From positions 2,819 to 66,818 of the forward strand of contig ML996694.1 in assembly GCA_010356995.1 (NCBI GenBank): DNA of 64,000 nt, given 5' to 3'. This DNA comes from Trichodelitschia bisporula. Taxonomy: Eukaryota; Ascomycota; Dothideomycetes; Phaeotrichales; Phaeotrichaceae. A model generated the notes under the pieces. It was given only the letters and a program-made list of their open reading frames with translations, was not told the DNA's origin and did no database searches. Within the stretch, counting starts at the first letter, position 1; the number at the start of each line of letters is the position of its first letter. The translations under genes and the position numbers were made by a program. Below, piece by piece: positions 43,464 to 54,054 of this stretch.

Positions 43464-43906
43464 GGTTGCGGTTTGAGGGGTTGAGGAACTGAGGGGGGGG
43501 TTTCTGGGGGTGATGATGCGGATGCTGGTGAAGTGCTCCAGAGGAAATGGTTTATGTACTCCATCCTCGCGACAGGATCCGCAATTCGGGTTGCGATTGT
43601 TGAACGTCGGGCGGATTGTTGAATGCGGCACGATACCATCGCGTGGTGTTGTGAAGCCGTCGCGTAGTCCCCAGCCGTCGGCATCGGAAGTAGAAACCGA
43701 AGCGGGCCGTGCTCCCGACGAGGCTGCGACGGATGGGGCAATTGGGGCTTTATTCCCGGATCGGCGGGGCTAACGGCATCAACTAACGGGACAGCCACCG
43801 ACGCCAGCGACTAGCGTAATCGTGCGTGTGTTCAGCCTAGCAAAAGGTTCGCGACTCCCACCTCCAACCCGATGTCTACACTTTTGCGTCGGGTACACAG
43901 AAAATC
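43464..43906. promoter_or_regulatory. Divergent promoter of monooxygenase and MFS transporter
   Basis: No gene seen. It contains TCGGAAG at 43684 followed by an inverted CCGA at about 43697 (CGG-N9-CCG), and the block CCCGACGAGGCTGC at 43713, which resembles CTCCGACGAGGCTGC at 38941 in the AtuA/reductase promoter. Shared sites suggest a shared regulator. Confidence 0.4.
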
Positions 43907-45633
43907 ATGGCGAAGGAATTGAAGGACCAGCAGGATTTGTCCAACGCCTTTCGCTTCTCGCGATTGGTGATTATCCTCAGTGCCCTCGCCTTTACGCTGT
44001 TTGTTTCGTTTATCGACCAGACGAGTGTGTCGACGGCGTTGCCGGCGATTGCGAAGAGTTTGGATGCGTTTGAGACGATTTCGTGGGCGGGGACGAGTTT
44101 CCTGGTTGCGAATACTGCGTTCCAGCTCATCAATGGGCGGATGAGCGATATTTTTGGGCGGCGGAATTGCCTGCTGTGAGTTCTGCATTCTGATTTTTGG
44201 CATTCGTTAATGGATCAGTGTGTGTATGACGACTTTGGCCGTCGGCGACCTCCTCTGCGGCTTCGCCAAAACGCCCGCCCAGCTGTACGTCTTTCGCGGT
44301 ATCGCCGGTATCGGAGCCGGCGGGATCAACAGCCTCGTCATGATCATCTTCACCGACATGACCACCCTCCAACAACGCGGCAAATACCAAGGTCTCCTCG
44401 AGACCAACATCGCCCTCGGCAACGGCGTCGGCCCGCTCATCGGCGGCGCCTTCTCACAGTCCGCCGCCACGTGGCGGTGGGCGTTTTGGTTAATCGTGCC
44501 GGTGACGGCGGTGGCGGGGGTTACTATTTTCTTGACGCTGCCGAAGACGAGGGTTGAGGGGAGTGTGGTTGAGAAGTTGGGCAGGGTGGATTATGGGGGG
44601 ATGTTGTTGAGTCTTGCGGCGGTTATATTCCTTCTGGTAAGACATGACGTTGAAGGGGGGAGTTGGGCTAACTTGCAAGATCCCTATTTCCAGCGGCGGA
44701 AGCACATGGTCCTGGTCCTCGCCACTCATCATATCGTTTCTCGTCATCGGCAGCCTCCTCGGCATATCCTTCATCCTCTACGAATGGAAGTTCGCCCAGT
44801 ACCCAGTCATGCCCCTGCGCGTCTTCGAGCGCCCCTCCGCCAAAATCATGTTCACGCACAACTTCCTCACCGGCATCGTCTACTACTCGGATCTCTACTT
44901 CCTCCCCCTCTACTTCCAAGTCGTCCTGGGTCACTCCCCGCTCCTCTCCGGTATCCTCATCCTCCCCCTCATTCTCGGTTTCTCAGCGAGTAGCGCCCTG
45001 GGCGGCGTTATGCTGTCCAGGTTGAATCGCTGCAATCCGATTATTTGGGCGGGATATGTGATGTGGACAGCCGGCGCGGGGGCGCATATGGCGTTTGGGA
45101 AGGACTCGAGTGTGGGGTTGCTGGTTGGGTGTTTGCTTGTTGAGGGCATAGGCATGGGGTGGGCTTTTCAGCCCGTCATGATCGCTTTGCTCGCCAACAC
45201 GCGGAAGGAGGACCGAGCCGTCGTCACTGGATTGCGCAATTTCCTGCGGACGATTGGCGGCGCGGTGGGGCTGGCGGTGTGCACGGCGACGATTAATAAT
45301 GTGCTGAGGGCGAATTTGCCGGAGGGCGTGAGTGGGAAGAGTGCGATGCAGCTTATTCATACGCTGGATGGTGGGAAGGAGAGTGAGATGGTGAGGGTGG
45401 CGTATATGAAGGGTGTCAAGATTGTTTTCTATTTGGCGTGTCCTATTATCGCTGTTTGTCTCATCAGCAGCCTGGCGCTCACGGATGTGACGCTTACGAC
45501 GGCTTATGACAAGCCGGCGGAGGCGGGGGTTGTGCAGGATAAAGGGGAGACGTCTGTGGAAGCCGAGGAGAAGAAGTCGGTGGATGTGGAGGATGAGAAA
45601 GTTCCGGTGGATGTGGAGAAGGCGGGGAGGTAG
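43907..45633 (+). CDS. MFS transporter, 14-TM DHA2 type
   Basis: This proton-driven plasma-membrane transporter is about 546 aa from exons 43907-44175, 44219-44636 and 44680-45633. The introns are 43 nt each. The drug:H+ antiporter-2 marks are seen: FIDQTSVSTALPAI in helix 1, WAGTSFLVANTAFQL, NGRMSDIFGRRNCLL at the conserved loop 2-3 (split by intron 1), and RGIAGIGAGGINSLV. For intron 2, the upstream AAG acceptor at 44679 was chosen because it keeps the IPISSGGSTWSWSS helix in frame. The acidic tail (VEAEEKKSVDVEDEK) is cytoplasmic. It probably exports or imports the substrate of the neighbouring monooxygenase. Confidence 0.92.
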
Positions 45634-46657
45634 GAGGACATTGTACATTAGGAGATCGTTTGGGTATCAGAAGGCGGCATCGGCGGGTTTTGAATGTTTA
45701 TAGATGGTTAGAGGCGCATCATTGCTTAGTTAGCTACGGAAAATAGAAGCTTCATTCTACGCATACAACACATGGTAAATCATGCAATCGCAGACTCTCT
45801 CTCAGGATAGTCACCTTGGGAGGAAAGATCTCGCCCTAGACTTGAGAGGGCATTATGTACCGATGGTCAGTGTCAGCCATTGCTGTTCGGGCCGAAGGAT
45901 GACGCGAAATACTTCAATCGCCGGCGTCCTGTGTCTCGGATGCCGGCAGCGGGAACTATCATCGGGCCCTTCCGCGGTGCCTTGAGTGCGGGGAGAAAGC
46001 TCGCAAACTGTCGACATCAAATGTCAATTTCAGGACATTTGTTCCCCCAGCAACGGATGTATTGTTTGAGTCAGGGCAAAGGAGGGGAGATGTACTTGAG
46101 TTCTGGACATTGTTCTGGTACACTAGATCAGATGAGAGGCTGCATGGTGAAGCTTCCGAGTCTGAGCAAGGTGGTGAAGATGAGGGAGATCAGAAGGGCA
46201 GATACGATGATGATGAGTGAGGGATCATTTTGATGTGGGAGTGTAAGTGAACAAGGAGAAGTTCACATCTATGCACCAAATTGTTGCCATTGGTACTGCT
46301 GACAATATGTCGAGTGCTCACGGTTCCCAGGCGTCGATTGACATGAAGTTGTTTTCAACTGACACCTCAGGCATCCATCCATAAACGCCAAGGCGGCGAG
46401 AGCAACGCGTCGTTCCCTCTTTTGCGCGTCAACTCCCATTTACAGGTTTAGGAACTGTAATCCGCTCTCCACCAAGCTCCCCACCTTCAACACCACTCCT
46501 CACCAACTCGCCCATCAAACATCAGCGCTTCTTTACAGATCCTCAAGAAGAGTTCAACGCCCATCTGGTACACGCCGACGTTGCCTCCCCAAAACATTGG
46601 GGTTCTCACCACTTGCTCCCCGCCAAAGGCGCATTACCTGCGACATCAACCTCGCAT
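45634..46657. other. Intergenic between the transporter and PDS5
   Basis: No gene is supported. The last 300 bp are pyrimidine-rich and should hold the PDS5 leader. Confidence 0.5.
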
Positions 46658-49600
46658 ATGCCTGCGGAAACGCGCACGCGCCAGAGCGGCGCCGTTGAGA
46701 TGATGGAAGAGGAGGAGGAATCGGTTGCCACGCTCCAGTTCAGCGAGGCCATCGCCTGGCGGGCTGGACGTCCCATTGCCGTCGCGACTCTGCTGCAGCG
46801 CCTCGACAGCCTCACCCGCGAGCTGCAGAGCTACGAGCAGGACGGCGTCGACCGCGACTCTCTGCTAGGAGTGGCTAAGGACCTCGCCAGCCCTAGCTTG
46901 CTCTCCCACAAGGATCGCGGTGTTCGCGCTTACGCGGCCTGCTGCTTGGTGGATATCTTCCGCCTTTGCGCGCCCGATGCGCCGTACACTGCTACTCAGC
47001 TCCGGGTTCGTGCGACGCTTGAATTGGTGGGCCTCACTGACTTTTGTAGGACATATTCACGCTCTTCGTATCCACTATATTCCCTGCCCTCTCTGACCCC
47101 TCGAACCCCTACAATGGCCAGCACCTGTTTGTCCTCCGGTCGCTTGCCGAGGTTAAGTCGATTGTGCTCCTGACGGACATCCCGTCGTCCGGCAATCTCA
47201 TCGAGAACCTGTTCACTGCCTGCTTCGACGTCCTGTCAGGCCCATCCAAGGCGGACTCCGGGGAAGAGCTGAGCAAAAATGTTGAGCACCACATGACGGC
47301 CGTCCTCGCGACTCTCGTCGACGAGTCCCAGAGCCTCCCCGATGGGGTCATCTACACTATCCTGGCCCAGTTCTTGCGTGCCGATCCGTCGGTGTCATTG
47401 ACGGCGCAAAAGGGCAAGAAGCCGCTGCCGCAGATAGACCCGACGCAAACGACGCTGCTCATCAAAGAAGCACCGCCGGCGTACAACATGGCGAAGAACA
47501 TTTGCAACTCGTGTCCCGACAAGATGTCGCGCTACGTCACGCGCTACTTCAGCTCGGTTATGCTCGATGCCGCGTCTTTTGTGGACGGCAGGCGCAAGGG
47601 CCGGCGCGGCGAAGACGACGAAGACGAGGAACCTGAAACGTCAGAGGATGATCTGCAGAAGAGCAGCAAGGCGCATGGCATGTTGCGCGAGCTGTGGCGG
47701 TCGACACCCTCCGTTCTCCAGGACATTGTGCCGCAGCTGGAAGCCGAGCTTTCTGCCGAGCACCTCAACATCCGCATTATGGCCGTCGAGACGGTTGGCG
47801 ACATGATTGCCGGCATCGGTCATGCGGGCCCGCCGCACCCCACTCCCCTCAATCCCGCTGCGTATCCGTCACAGAGCCTCGGCGGGTCCGACAAACCCCA
47901 GGTCTACAATTTCTTGACCACGCCGAGCTCCCCCGTTTCGTTCATCTCCCGGTACCATCAGACCTACCAGGCCTTTGTCCAGCGCCGCAAAGACAAATCG
48001 CCCCTGGTTCGCGCCGCGTGGTGTACGGCGGTTGGACGTATTGTGCAGACATCGGCTGGCGGCGTCGGCCTCGATCCAGACGAGGAGCAGACCTTGCTCA
48101 AGTACTTCGCCGAGGCCTTGGTTGATGGCGATGAGAAGGTGCGGCTCAGCGCTGTCAAGGCTATCGAGCGGTTCGACTTCAACGGCATCCTGCAGAAGCT
48201 CGGCAGCAACGGCGGCATCGGGGAGCCGCACTCTGTACTGTCGAATCTCGCAGACCGCGTCAAGGACCGCAAGCACCACGTCCGCACTGAGGCGATTCGT
48301 CTGCTCGGCAATGTGTGGGGTGTGGCTGCAGGTGCGATTGCCGAGGGCAGCGAGCGCGTGCGGACGCTGTTGGGCCAGATTCCCTCTAGGATCCTTGACA
48401 CTTACTACATCAATGACGCCGAAATCAACGCGCTGGTGGACCACGTGCTGCACGAATCTTTGATCCCGCTCGGGTACCCGCCGATTAAGAAACCGGCGAA
48501 CGGGGCGGCCAAAGGAGACGAGATCAATGCCGACAAAATCCGCACTGAGCGCATTCTTGTCATGGTACGCGATCTCGACCAGCGCGCGAGCGTCGTGCTC
48601 TTTGCTATGCAGGCTAAGCAGAATGCGAACGCCAACTACATGAACATCTTCCTCCAGAAGTGCGAGCTCTACAACGGCGGTGTCGTGGACAGCGGCGAAG
48701 AAGAGATCGTGGCACACCTCGGCAAACTCATTCATCACTTTACAAAGACGCTTCCGGAACCGTCGCGTGCGGCCGAGGACCTCTGGAAGTTTGCCAAAAT
48801 GCACGATCGCCGCAGCTATCAGCTCATCCGCTTCTGTACAGCCGTCGACAGCGACTACCGCAAGGTTCAGAAGGCTATCAAGGAGCTGACTAGGCGCGTA
48901 GAAGAGACCGCTGGGGGGACAGCGACGTTTGTCCAGACGATTTTGATCTTGGTGTACCGCTGCAGCGTGCTGTTTTACAACCGTAGCCACATCCCGGCTA
49001 TCATCGAGTACTCGCGCACCGATGAACAGGGCCTTGGCAAGACGGCGCACAGCGTGCTCAAGGAGATTTCAAAGTCCAAGTCTGAGGTCTTTAAGGCACA
49101 CATCCAGGATCTGTGCAAGTCGTTGGCGGCCGAGGCCCCGAGCGCCAAAAAGCCCGCCACTCCAGGGGCGCTCTCCGATCTCAAGGCGTGCGCGTCATTT
49201 GCACAGCGCTTCCCTGCCGACACGCCCAAGGATCGCAAGTTCCTGCAGGCTATGCTTGCCTACATTGAGCATGGGTCGCCGCCCAAGGCTGCAAAGTACG
49301 CCGTGCGCATCGTCCTCACTGCAGCGGACCGCAAGGAAATGTACGCCAAGGATGTGTACTCCCTCTGCATGGACAACTTCGAGTACGGCGCTGGCAACTA
49401 CCTGGCGCGGCTGGCGGCGCTCAGCCAATTGATGCTGCTGGCTTCGCCCCTTTTGAACCCGTCTGAGTGCGACAGCGTCATTGATGTTGCCATCGAAAAG
49501 GTGCTGACAAACCCTGATGCCTCGCCCGCCGCAGAGGATGCGGACCCCGAGTGGACGGACGAACCAGATGAGCACTGCGAAGCCAAAATGTGGGCGCTCA

Positions 49601-51201
49601 AGCTGTCAGCCAACCGCCTCCGCTCGTTCCAGGAGAAGGACCCCATCGACGAGGCCTCGCGCCCCGTATTCCGTTTCCTCAACACCCTCGTCCAAAAGGG
49701 CGGCAACCTCCCGCGCCTGCCCGAGGCCCCCAAGGCGCACGGCTCTCGTCTCCGTCTGCTCGCCGCACAGCTCCTGCTCAAAATCTGTCGCGAAGAGCGC
49801 TTCAACCACCGCCTCAGCCCCACCGCGTTCAATAACCTAGCCACCGTGACCATGGACACAAACGAGCACGTCCGCGCCGGTTTCGTCAACAAGCTGATGA
49901 AGTACCTGGGGCAGGGCAAGCTCGCAAAGCGCTTCTACACGCCGCTCTTCCTCCTCGCGCACGAGCCGCGCGCGTTCCTCCAGAGCAGCGCGTTGACGTG
50001 GCTCAAGAGCCGCTCTCTTGCGTTCGCTGCGGCGAAGGACACGACTATGGAGGCGCTGTTCCCGCGTTTGTTGAGCCTGCTCGCACATCATCCTGACTGG
50101 GATGTTATTGCTGAGAACCAGACGGATGAGGAGGAGCGCACGGCGGAGCTGATTGCGACGATGCGCGAGTTTGTGCAGTATATTGTGTTTTACCTTAAGT
50201 GTGTGGCCAGCGCGAATAACCTCAGCCTTGTCTTCCATGTCGCGCAGAAGGTCAAATCTGTGCAGGACGCTATCAATCCCGCGCTCAGCGACAGGTTGTA
50301 TTTGCTCTCGGAGCTGGCGCAGGAGGTCATTCGGAGGTACGAGGAGATTCTCGGGTGGAGCATGCAGGCCTGGCCCGGGAAGGTGTCCATGCCTGGCGGG
50401 ATTTTCCAGGCGCTGCGCGACCACGACAGGGCGCAGGAGGTCGCGACGCGCCAGTATGTGCCGAGCGAGTTGGTGGACCAGCTGGATGAGTTGGTCAGGG
50501 CTACGCTGAGGCCTAAGAAGGTTCGTTACTGGCCCTTTCTCGTATCTGCGGCCTTTGAACTAACGGAGGAAAAGCGCAAGCTTGACGCTTCAGATCGGTC
50601 TGCGAAGAAGCGCAAGACGACGACTACGCCGGCGCGGGTTAAGGCACAGCCGTCGGCGAGGAAGCCGAAGAGGGTGCGCACGCCGAAGCCGAAGAAGCGC
50701 AGGGAGGGGGATGAGCCGTCGAGTGAGCCAAGGAGGAGTGTGAGGGCGAAGGGGAGGAAGAGTTATGTTGAGATTAGTGATGAGGAGTCTGTGACTGCTG
50801 AGGGCGAAGACGAGAGCGACGAGAGCGAGGCGCAGTCGGATGCTGAGTCCGGGGCCGCTAACTCCGACGGGGACGAGGAGATATCCGAGGCCGAAGAGCC
50901 GGAGGAGCCAGCCGAGCCTGTGGTCGAGAAAAAGACCAAGCCGATACCCAAGTCAACCAAGAAACCCGCCCCGCCGCCCGCAGCCGACGACTCGGATACA
51001 TCGGACCTGTCCGAGCCGGTCGACTCGGATGAGGAGAGTCCCGAGCCTGTGTCCAGCCCTATCCAGAAGCGTGGTGCGGCTAAGGCGCGGAGTGGCTCAG
51101 CGGCGAAGGGGAAGAATGGGATAAAGACGGTGCCGGTGCTCTCTAGTTCGCCGGTTGCGACGACGCCGGCGAGGGCAACGAGGCGGTCGGCACGCGGGTG
51201 A
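46658..51201 (+). CDS. PDS5: Sister-chromatid cohesion protein Pds5
   Basis: This HEAT-repeat regulator of cohesin binds Scc1 with Wapl and Eco1 and controls cohesion maintenance and release. The product is about 1499 aa from exons 46658-47005 and 47050-51201, with a 44-nt intron. The diagnostic N-terminal block reads LLSHKDRGVRAYAACCLVD followed by IFRLCAPDAPYT, and the splice continues straight into DIFTLFVSTIFPALSDP. HEAT-like repeats run to about residue 1250. A basic AT-hook-like stretch (RKPKRVRTPKPKKR) lies near 1318, followed by an acidic, Ser-rich tail to the end. The tail is longer than in budding yeast Pds5 (about 1277 aa). The ATG at 46658 is the first in frame. Confidence 0.93.
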
Positions 51202-51202
51202 G

Positions 51203-51240
51203 GGTGGTGATGAGGGTGACGGTGGTGATGAGGGTGACGG
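51203..51240. repeat. 18-bp tandem repeat, two copies
   Basis: GGTGGTGATGAGGGTGAC is repeated just after the PDS5 stop, in its 3' untranslated region. Confidence 0.7.
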
Positions 51241-51660
51241 GAGGTTCTGTGAGCAGCGTTTGCTTGGGATACCCTTGCTGTGCTTTCGGGGGGGTTGCGG
51301 GAGTTTAGTTTTCGGGCGGGTGTGTGATGGATAGTGGTCATGGTCGGAAGCATGTCATGGGTTATGGCTTCATGTATGCTACTGGAAAGGAAAATGGGAT
51401 GCAGGACTGTATGTAAGCTTTTTACGTATGGAGTTATCTTCAACCTTAATAGGGGTGTGCATTTTGCCAACCAGGGGGAATACCTAGTAGTTGTATTCCT
51501 CCGACCGTTCCCTCAGGTCGCTTGCTAGCAACAGGGATATCATCCTCGGCCTTTCGCCAACCATACCATACGGTACAATGATCCCTAACCCACGGCATGC
51601 ATCCCATCCGACCCCACCTCACCCCACGTTCTCCCCATCACCACCTCCACCACCATCGCA
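51241..51660. other. Intergenic, PDS5 3' flank and DAO promoter
   Basis: No gene seen. The last 100 bp before the DAO start are very C-rich. Confidence 0.5.
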
Positions 51661-52931
51661 ATGTCCACCCCCCGAAAGCGTCACGTCCTAATCATAGGGT
51701 ACTCCATCCGCCCCCCCCCCCCCCCCCCCCCCCCCCCCCCACCCCCCCCCCCCCCCCCCCCCACCTACCACACGCTCTAACCTCCCAAGCGCCGGCGTAA
51801 CAGGCCTGCAAACCGCCCTCGCCCTCCTCGACGCCGGCTACACCGTGCACATCATGGCAGACCACTTCCATTATGACAAAAACAAGCCTGCAGACTACGC
51901 TTCTCCACGGTACGTCCCTTGAATCGCTAGTTAAACCACGCCCCACCCGCCCGCTAATCCCCGCAGCGCCGGCGCCCACTGGCGCTCCCACGCCGCCCCC
52001 ACCGACACCGAGCAGCAAGCCTGGGACAAAGCGACCTACGCGCGCTGGCTAGCCATGTTGGAGGACGACGGGCCAGCGTCCGGCCTCGGGGTACGTGCCC
52101 CGCCTCCCCTACTAACCCCTACTAACCCCGCTCACGCCCCAGCTCGTCTCATCGCACTTCTACACGCCCTCCCCCTCCCCCCCCTGGTACGCCCCGCACG
52201 TGCAGTCCTTCCATCTCCTCCCGCCACGCACCACGCCCGACGGCCAGACCCTGCACGGGCACGCTTACACATCTGTGATCCTCAACGTACCCGTCTATCT
52301 CAAGGCGTTGGATGACCGTGTCACTGCCCGCGGCGCGCGCTTCATGCGCGGTGGGACGCCTGGCTTGGGCACCGTGCGGGCCCACTTCGCGGCGCTGTAT
52401 GGACCAAATGCGCCGGTGCTGGCGGCGGTGGTTAATGCGACGGGGATAGGGGCGCGGGGGTTTGTGCCTGATCACGCGGTGTATCCGCTAAGGGGGCAGA
52501 CGGTGATTGTGCGGGGGAGTGCGGAGCGGATTACGACGGTGGATACGCCGGGCGTGCTTACGGATTTGTTGTATATACTACCGCGGCCGGGGGCGGGGGT
52601 TACGGTGTTGGGGGGGACGAAGGGGAGGGATTGGGATGGGAGCGTGGATGGGGAGACGACGAGGGAGATTTTGGAGCGGGCGGCGGAGTGGGCGCCGGAG
52701 TTGGGGGGGGTGGAGGGGATGGAGGTTTTGGAGGTGCAGGTTGGACTCAGGCCGGCGAGGGAGGGGGGGGCGAGGGTGGAGGTGGAGTGGTTGAGGGAGG
52801 ACTTGGTTATTCATGCGTATGGGCATGCGGGGGCAGGGTATCAGAACTCGGTTGGGTCGGCGGACAAGGTGGTTAGGTTGTTGGGGGAGGCACTTGAGAA
52901 GATGGAGCGGGATAGAGAACTGGATGACTAG
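51661..52931 (+). CDS. D-amino-acid oxidase
   Basis: This FAD flavoenzyme oxidises D-amino acids to imino acids with release of H2O2. The product is about 356 aa from exons 51661-51698, 51790-51909, 51967-52090 and 52143-52931. The dinucleotide motif is restored only by splicing intron 1 (HVLIIGAGVTGLQTALALL, residues 8-26). Other marks are AGAHWRSHA, YPLRGQTVIVRG, LLYILPRPGAGVTVLGG and the C-terminal HAYGHAGAGYQNSVGSA flavin-binding signature. The enzyme is usually peroxisomal, but the C-terminus (RDRELDD) is not a PTS1 tripeptide, so the location is open. Intron 1 contains a long C tract. The gene is convergent with an acetyltransferase gene, with only 18 bp between the stop codons. Confidence 0.93.
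51711..51762. repeat. Near-homopolymeric C tract in DAO intron 1
   Basis: Thirty C, one A and twenty-one C lie between the GT donor (51699) and the AG acceptor (51789). The G-rich opposite strand could form quadruplexes and the C strand an i-motif. The exact length in the genome may differ, because such runs are error-prone in sequencing. Confidence 0.85.
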
Positions 52932-52949
52932 GTTTAAAGCGAGGGCTGG

Positions 52950-53839
52950 CTACCACCCTTGGTCGTCGTCGTCGTATTCCATTCCTCTCTCCTCCAGTCT
53001 TTTTGCCTGCTCTGCCATGGCTTGCTCTGCGCCGAAGGTTTGGTCTGAAGGCTGGTTTGCTGGGTGGGAGGGGTCCATTGTTGTTTCGATTTTGCGGAGG
53101 AGGCGCGCGGGGTTGCCGGCTGCGACCCAGAAGTCGGGCACGTCCTGATAGTATGAGCTTCATCGGCTTTCAAGCCCATCTTCGCGCGTGATACGAGACG
53201 CCGTACCTTAGTAACCACACTCCCCGCCCCAACAACGCACCCACGGCCCAGCTTCACGCCCGGTAATATAGTCACATTCCCCCCAATCCAAGAATCCTCC
53301 CCAACATGAATCTCCTTCCCCAGTTCCGGCCCCTGCGTCCCGTTCCGCAAAACGGGGTCCAGCGGATGCGTCGCGGCGAAGAAACTGACGTTTGGACCGA
53401 GTAGTGTACGTGCTCCGATGGTGACGAGACAGGTGTCCAAGACCGTGCAATTGAAGTTTATGAATACCCCGGTCCCGACACGGAGGTTTGTTCCGTGGTC
53501 GATGTGTACGGGGGCGTGGATCCAGGGGTCGGATTCGAATAGGGCTTCGTCGAGTTCGGGGGTGGGCGCGGGCGGTGGGAGCGGTGTCGTGTCATTGACG
53601 ATGCTAGGCGTGTTAACGGCGAATGGCGTGTGATGTGTGATTCGGGATGCGATATGTGGAATGGCTTACTCCCGCCAGAGCGCGACGCGCTCCCGACGCG
53701 TTACGTCCCCCGCGCTGTTGAAGCGCTCGCAGGCGAGTTCGCAGCGCCGTCGGGCGGCGACGAGTTCGGGGGTGAAGGCGTGGTAGAGGTCGCCGCGGAG
53801 CATGCGGGCTTTGTTTTCGGAGATGAAGGGGGTGGCCAT
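52950..53839 (-). CDS. Maltose/galactoside O-acetyltransferase-type left-handed beta-helix protein
   Basis: This acetyl-CoA-dependent sugar O-acetyltransferase is about 253 aa from exons 53670-53839, 53207-53603 and 52950-53144. The introns are 66 and 62 nt. The N-terminal maltose-acetyltransferase domain is seen (ENKARMLRGDLYHAFTPEL, then RERVALWR across the first intron). It is followed by hexapeptide repeats: VFINFNCTVLDTCLVTIG, FAATHPLDPVLRNG, HVGEDSWIGGNVTILPG and GCVVGAGSVVTK, then DVPDFWVAAGNPARLLRKI. The catalytic His is in the FAATHPLD block. The C-terminal tail is charged and probably flexible. It shares a 215-bp head-to-head promoter with TTI1. The natural acceptor in fungi is not known. 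Confidence 0.92.
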
Positions 53840-54054
53840 AGTGATGAGAAATGGGGGGATTGAGTAGTGCGGAGAAGTGCGGAGGTGGGGAAGTGGGGTT
53901 GGTGTCGTGATGGCGGCGTGCGGCGGCAGATGGAGCGCGACTGTTTGGAGCTAGCGGTTTATGGACTGGGGCCTGTCGATGACCATGGCCTTTGATATTC
54001 CACTTTCGGACTTCATATGCCATGATACGACAGCGTCAACCCCCGCCGTCCGCT
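53840..54054. promoter_or_regulatory. 215-bp bidirectional promoter
   Basis: It lies between the divergent starts of the acetyltransferase gene (53839) and TTI1 (54055). I see no TATA box or recognised factor site. Confidence 0.45.

Noticed and set aside
47869-49050. Minus-strand frame of 393 codons inside PDS5
   Set aside because: It is a shadow of the HEAT-repeat coding sequence, with no start context or domain.
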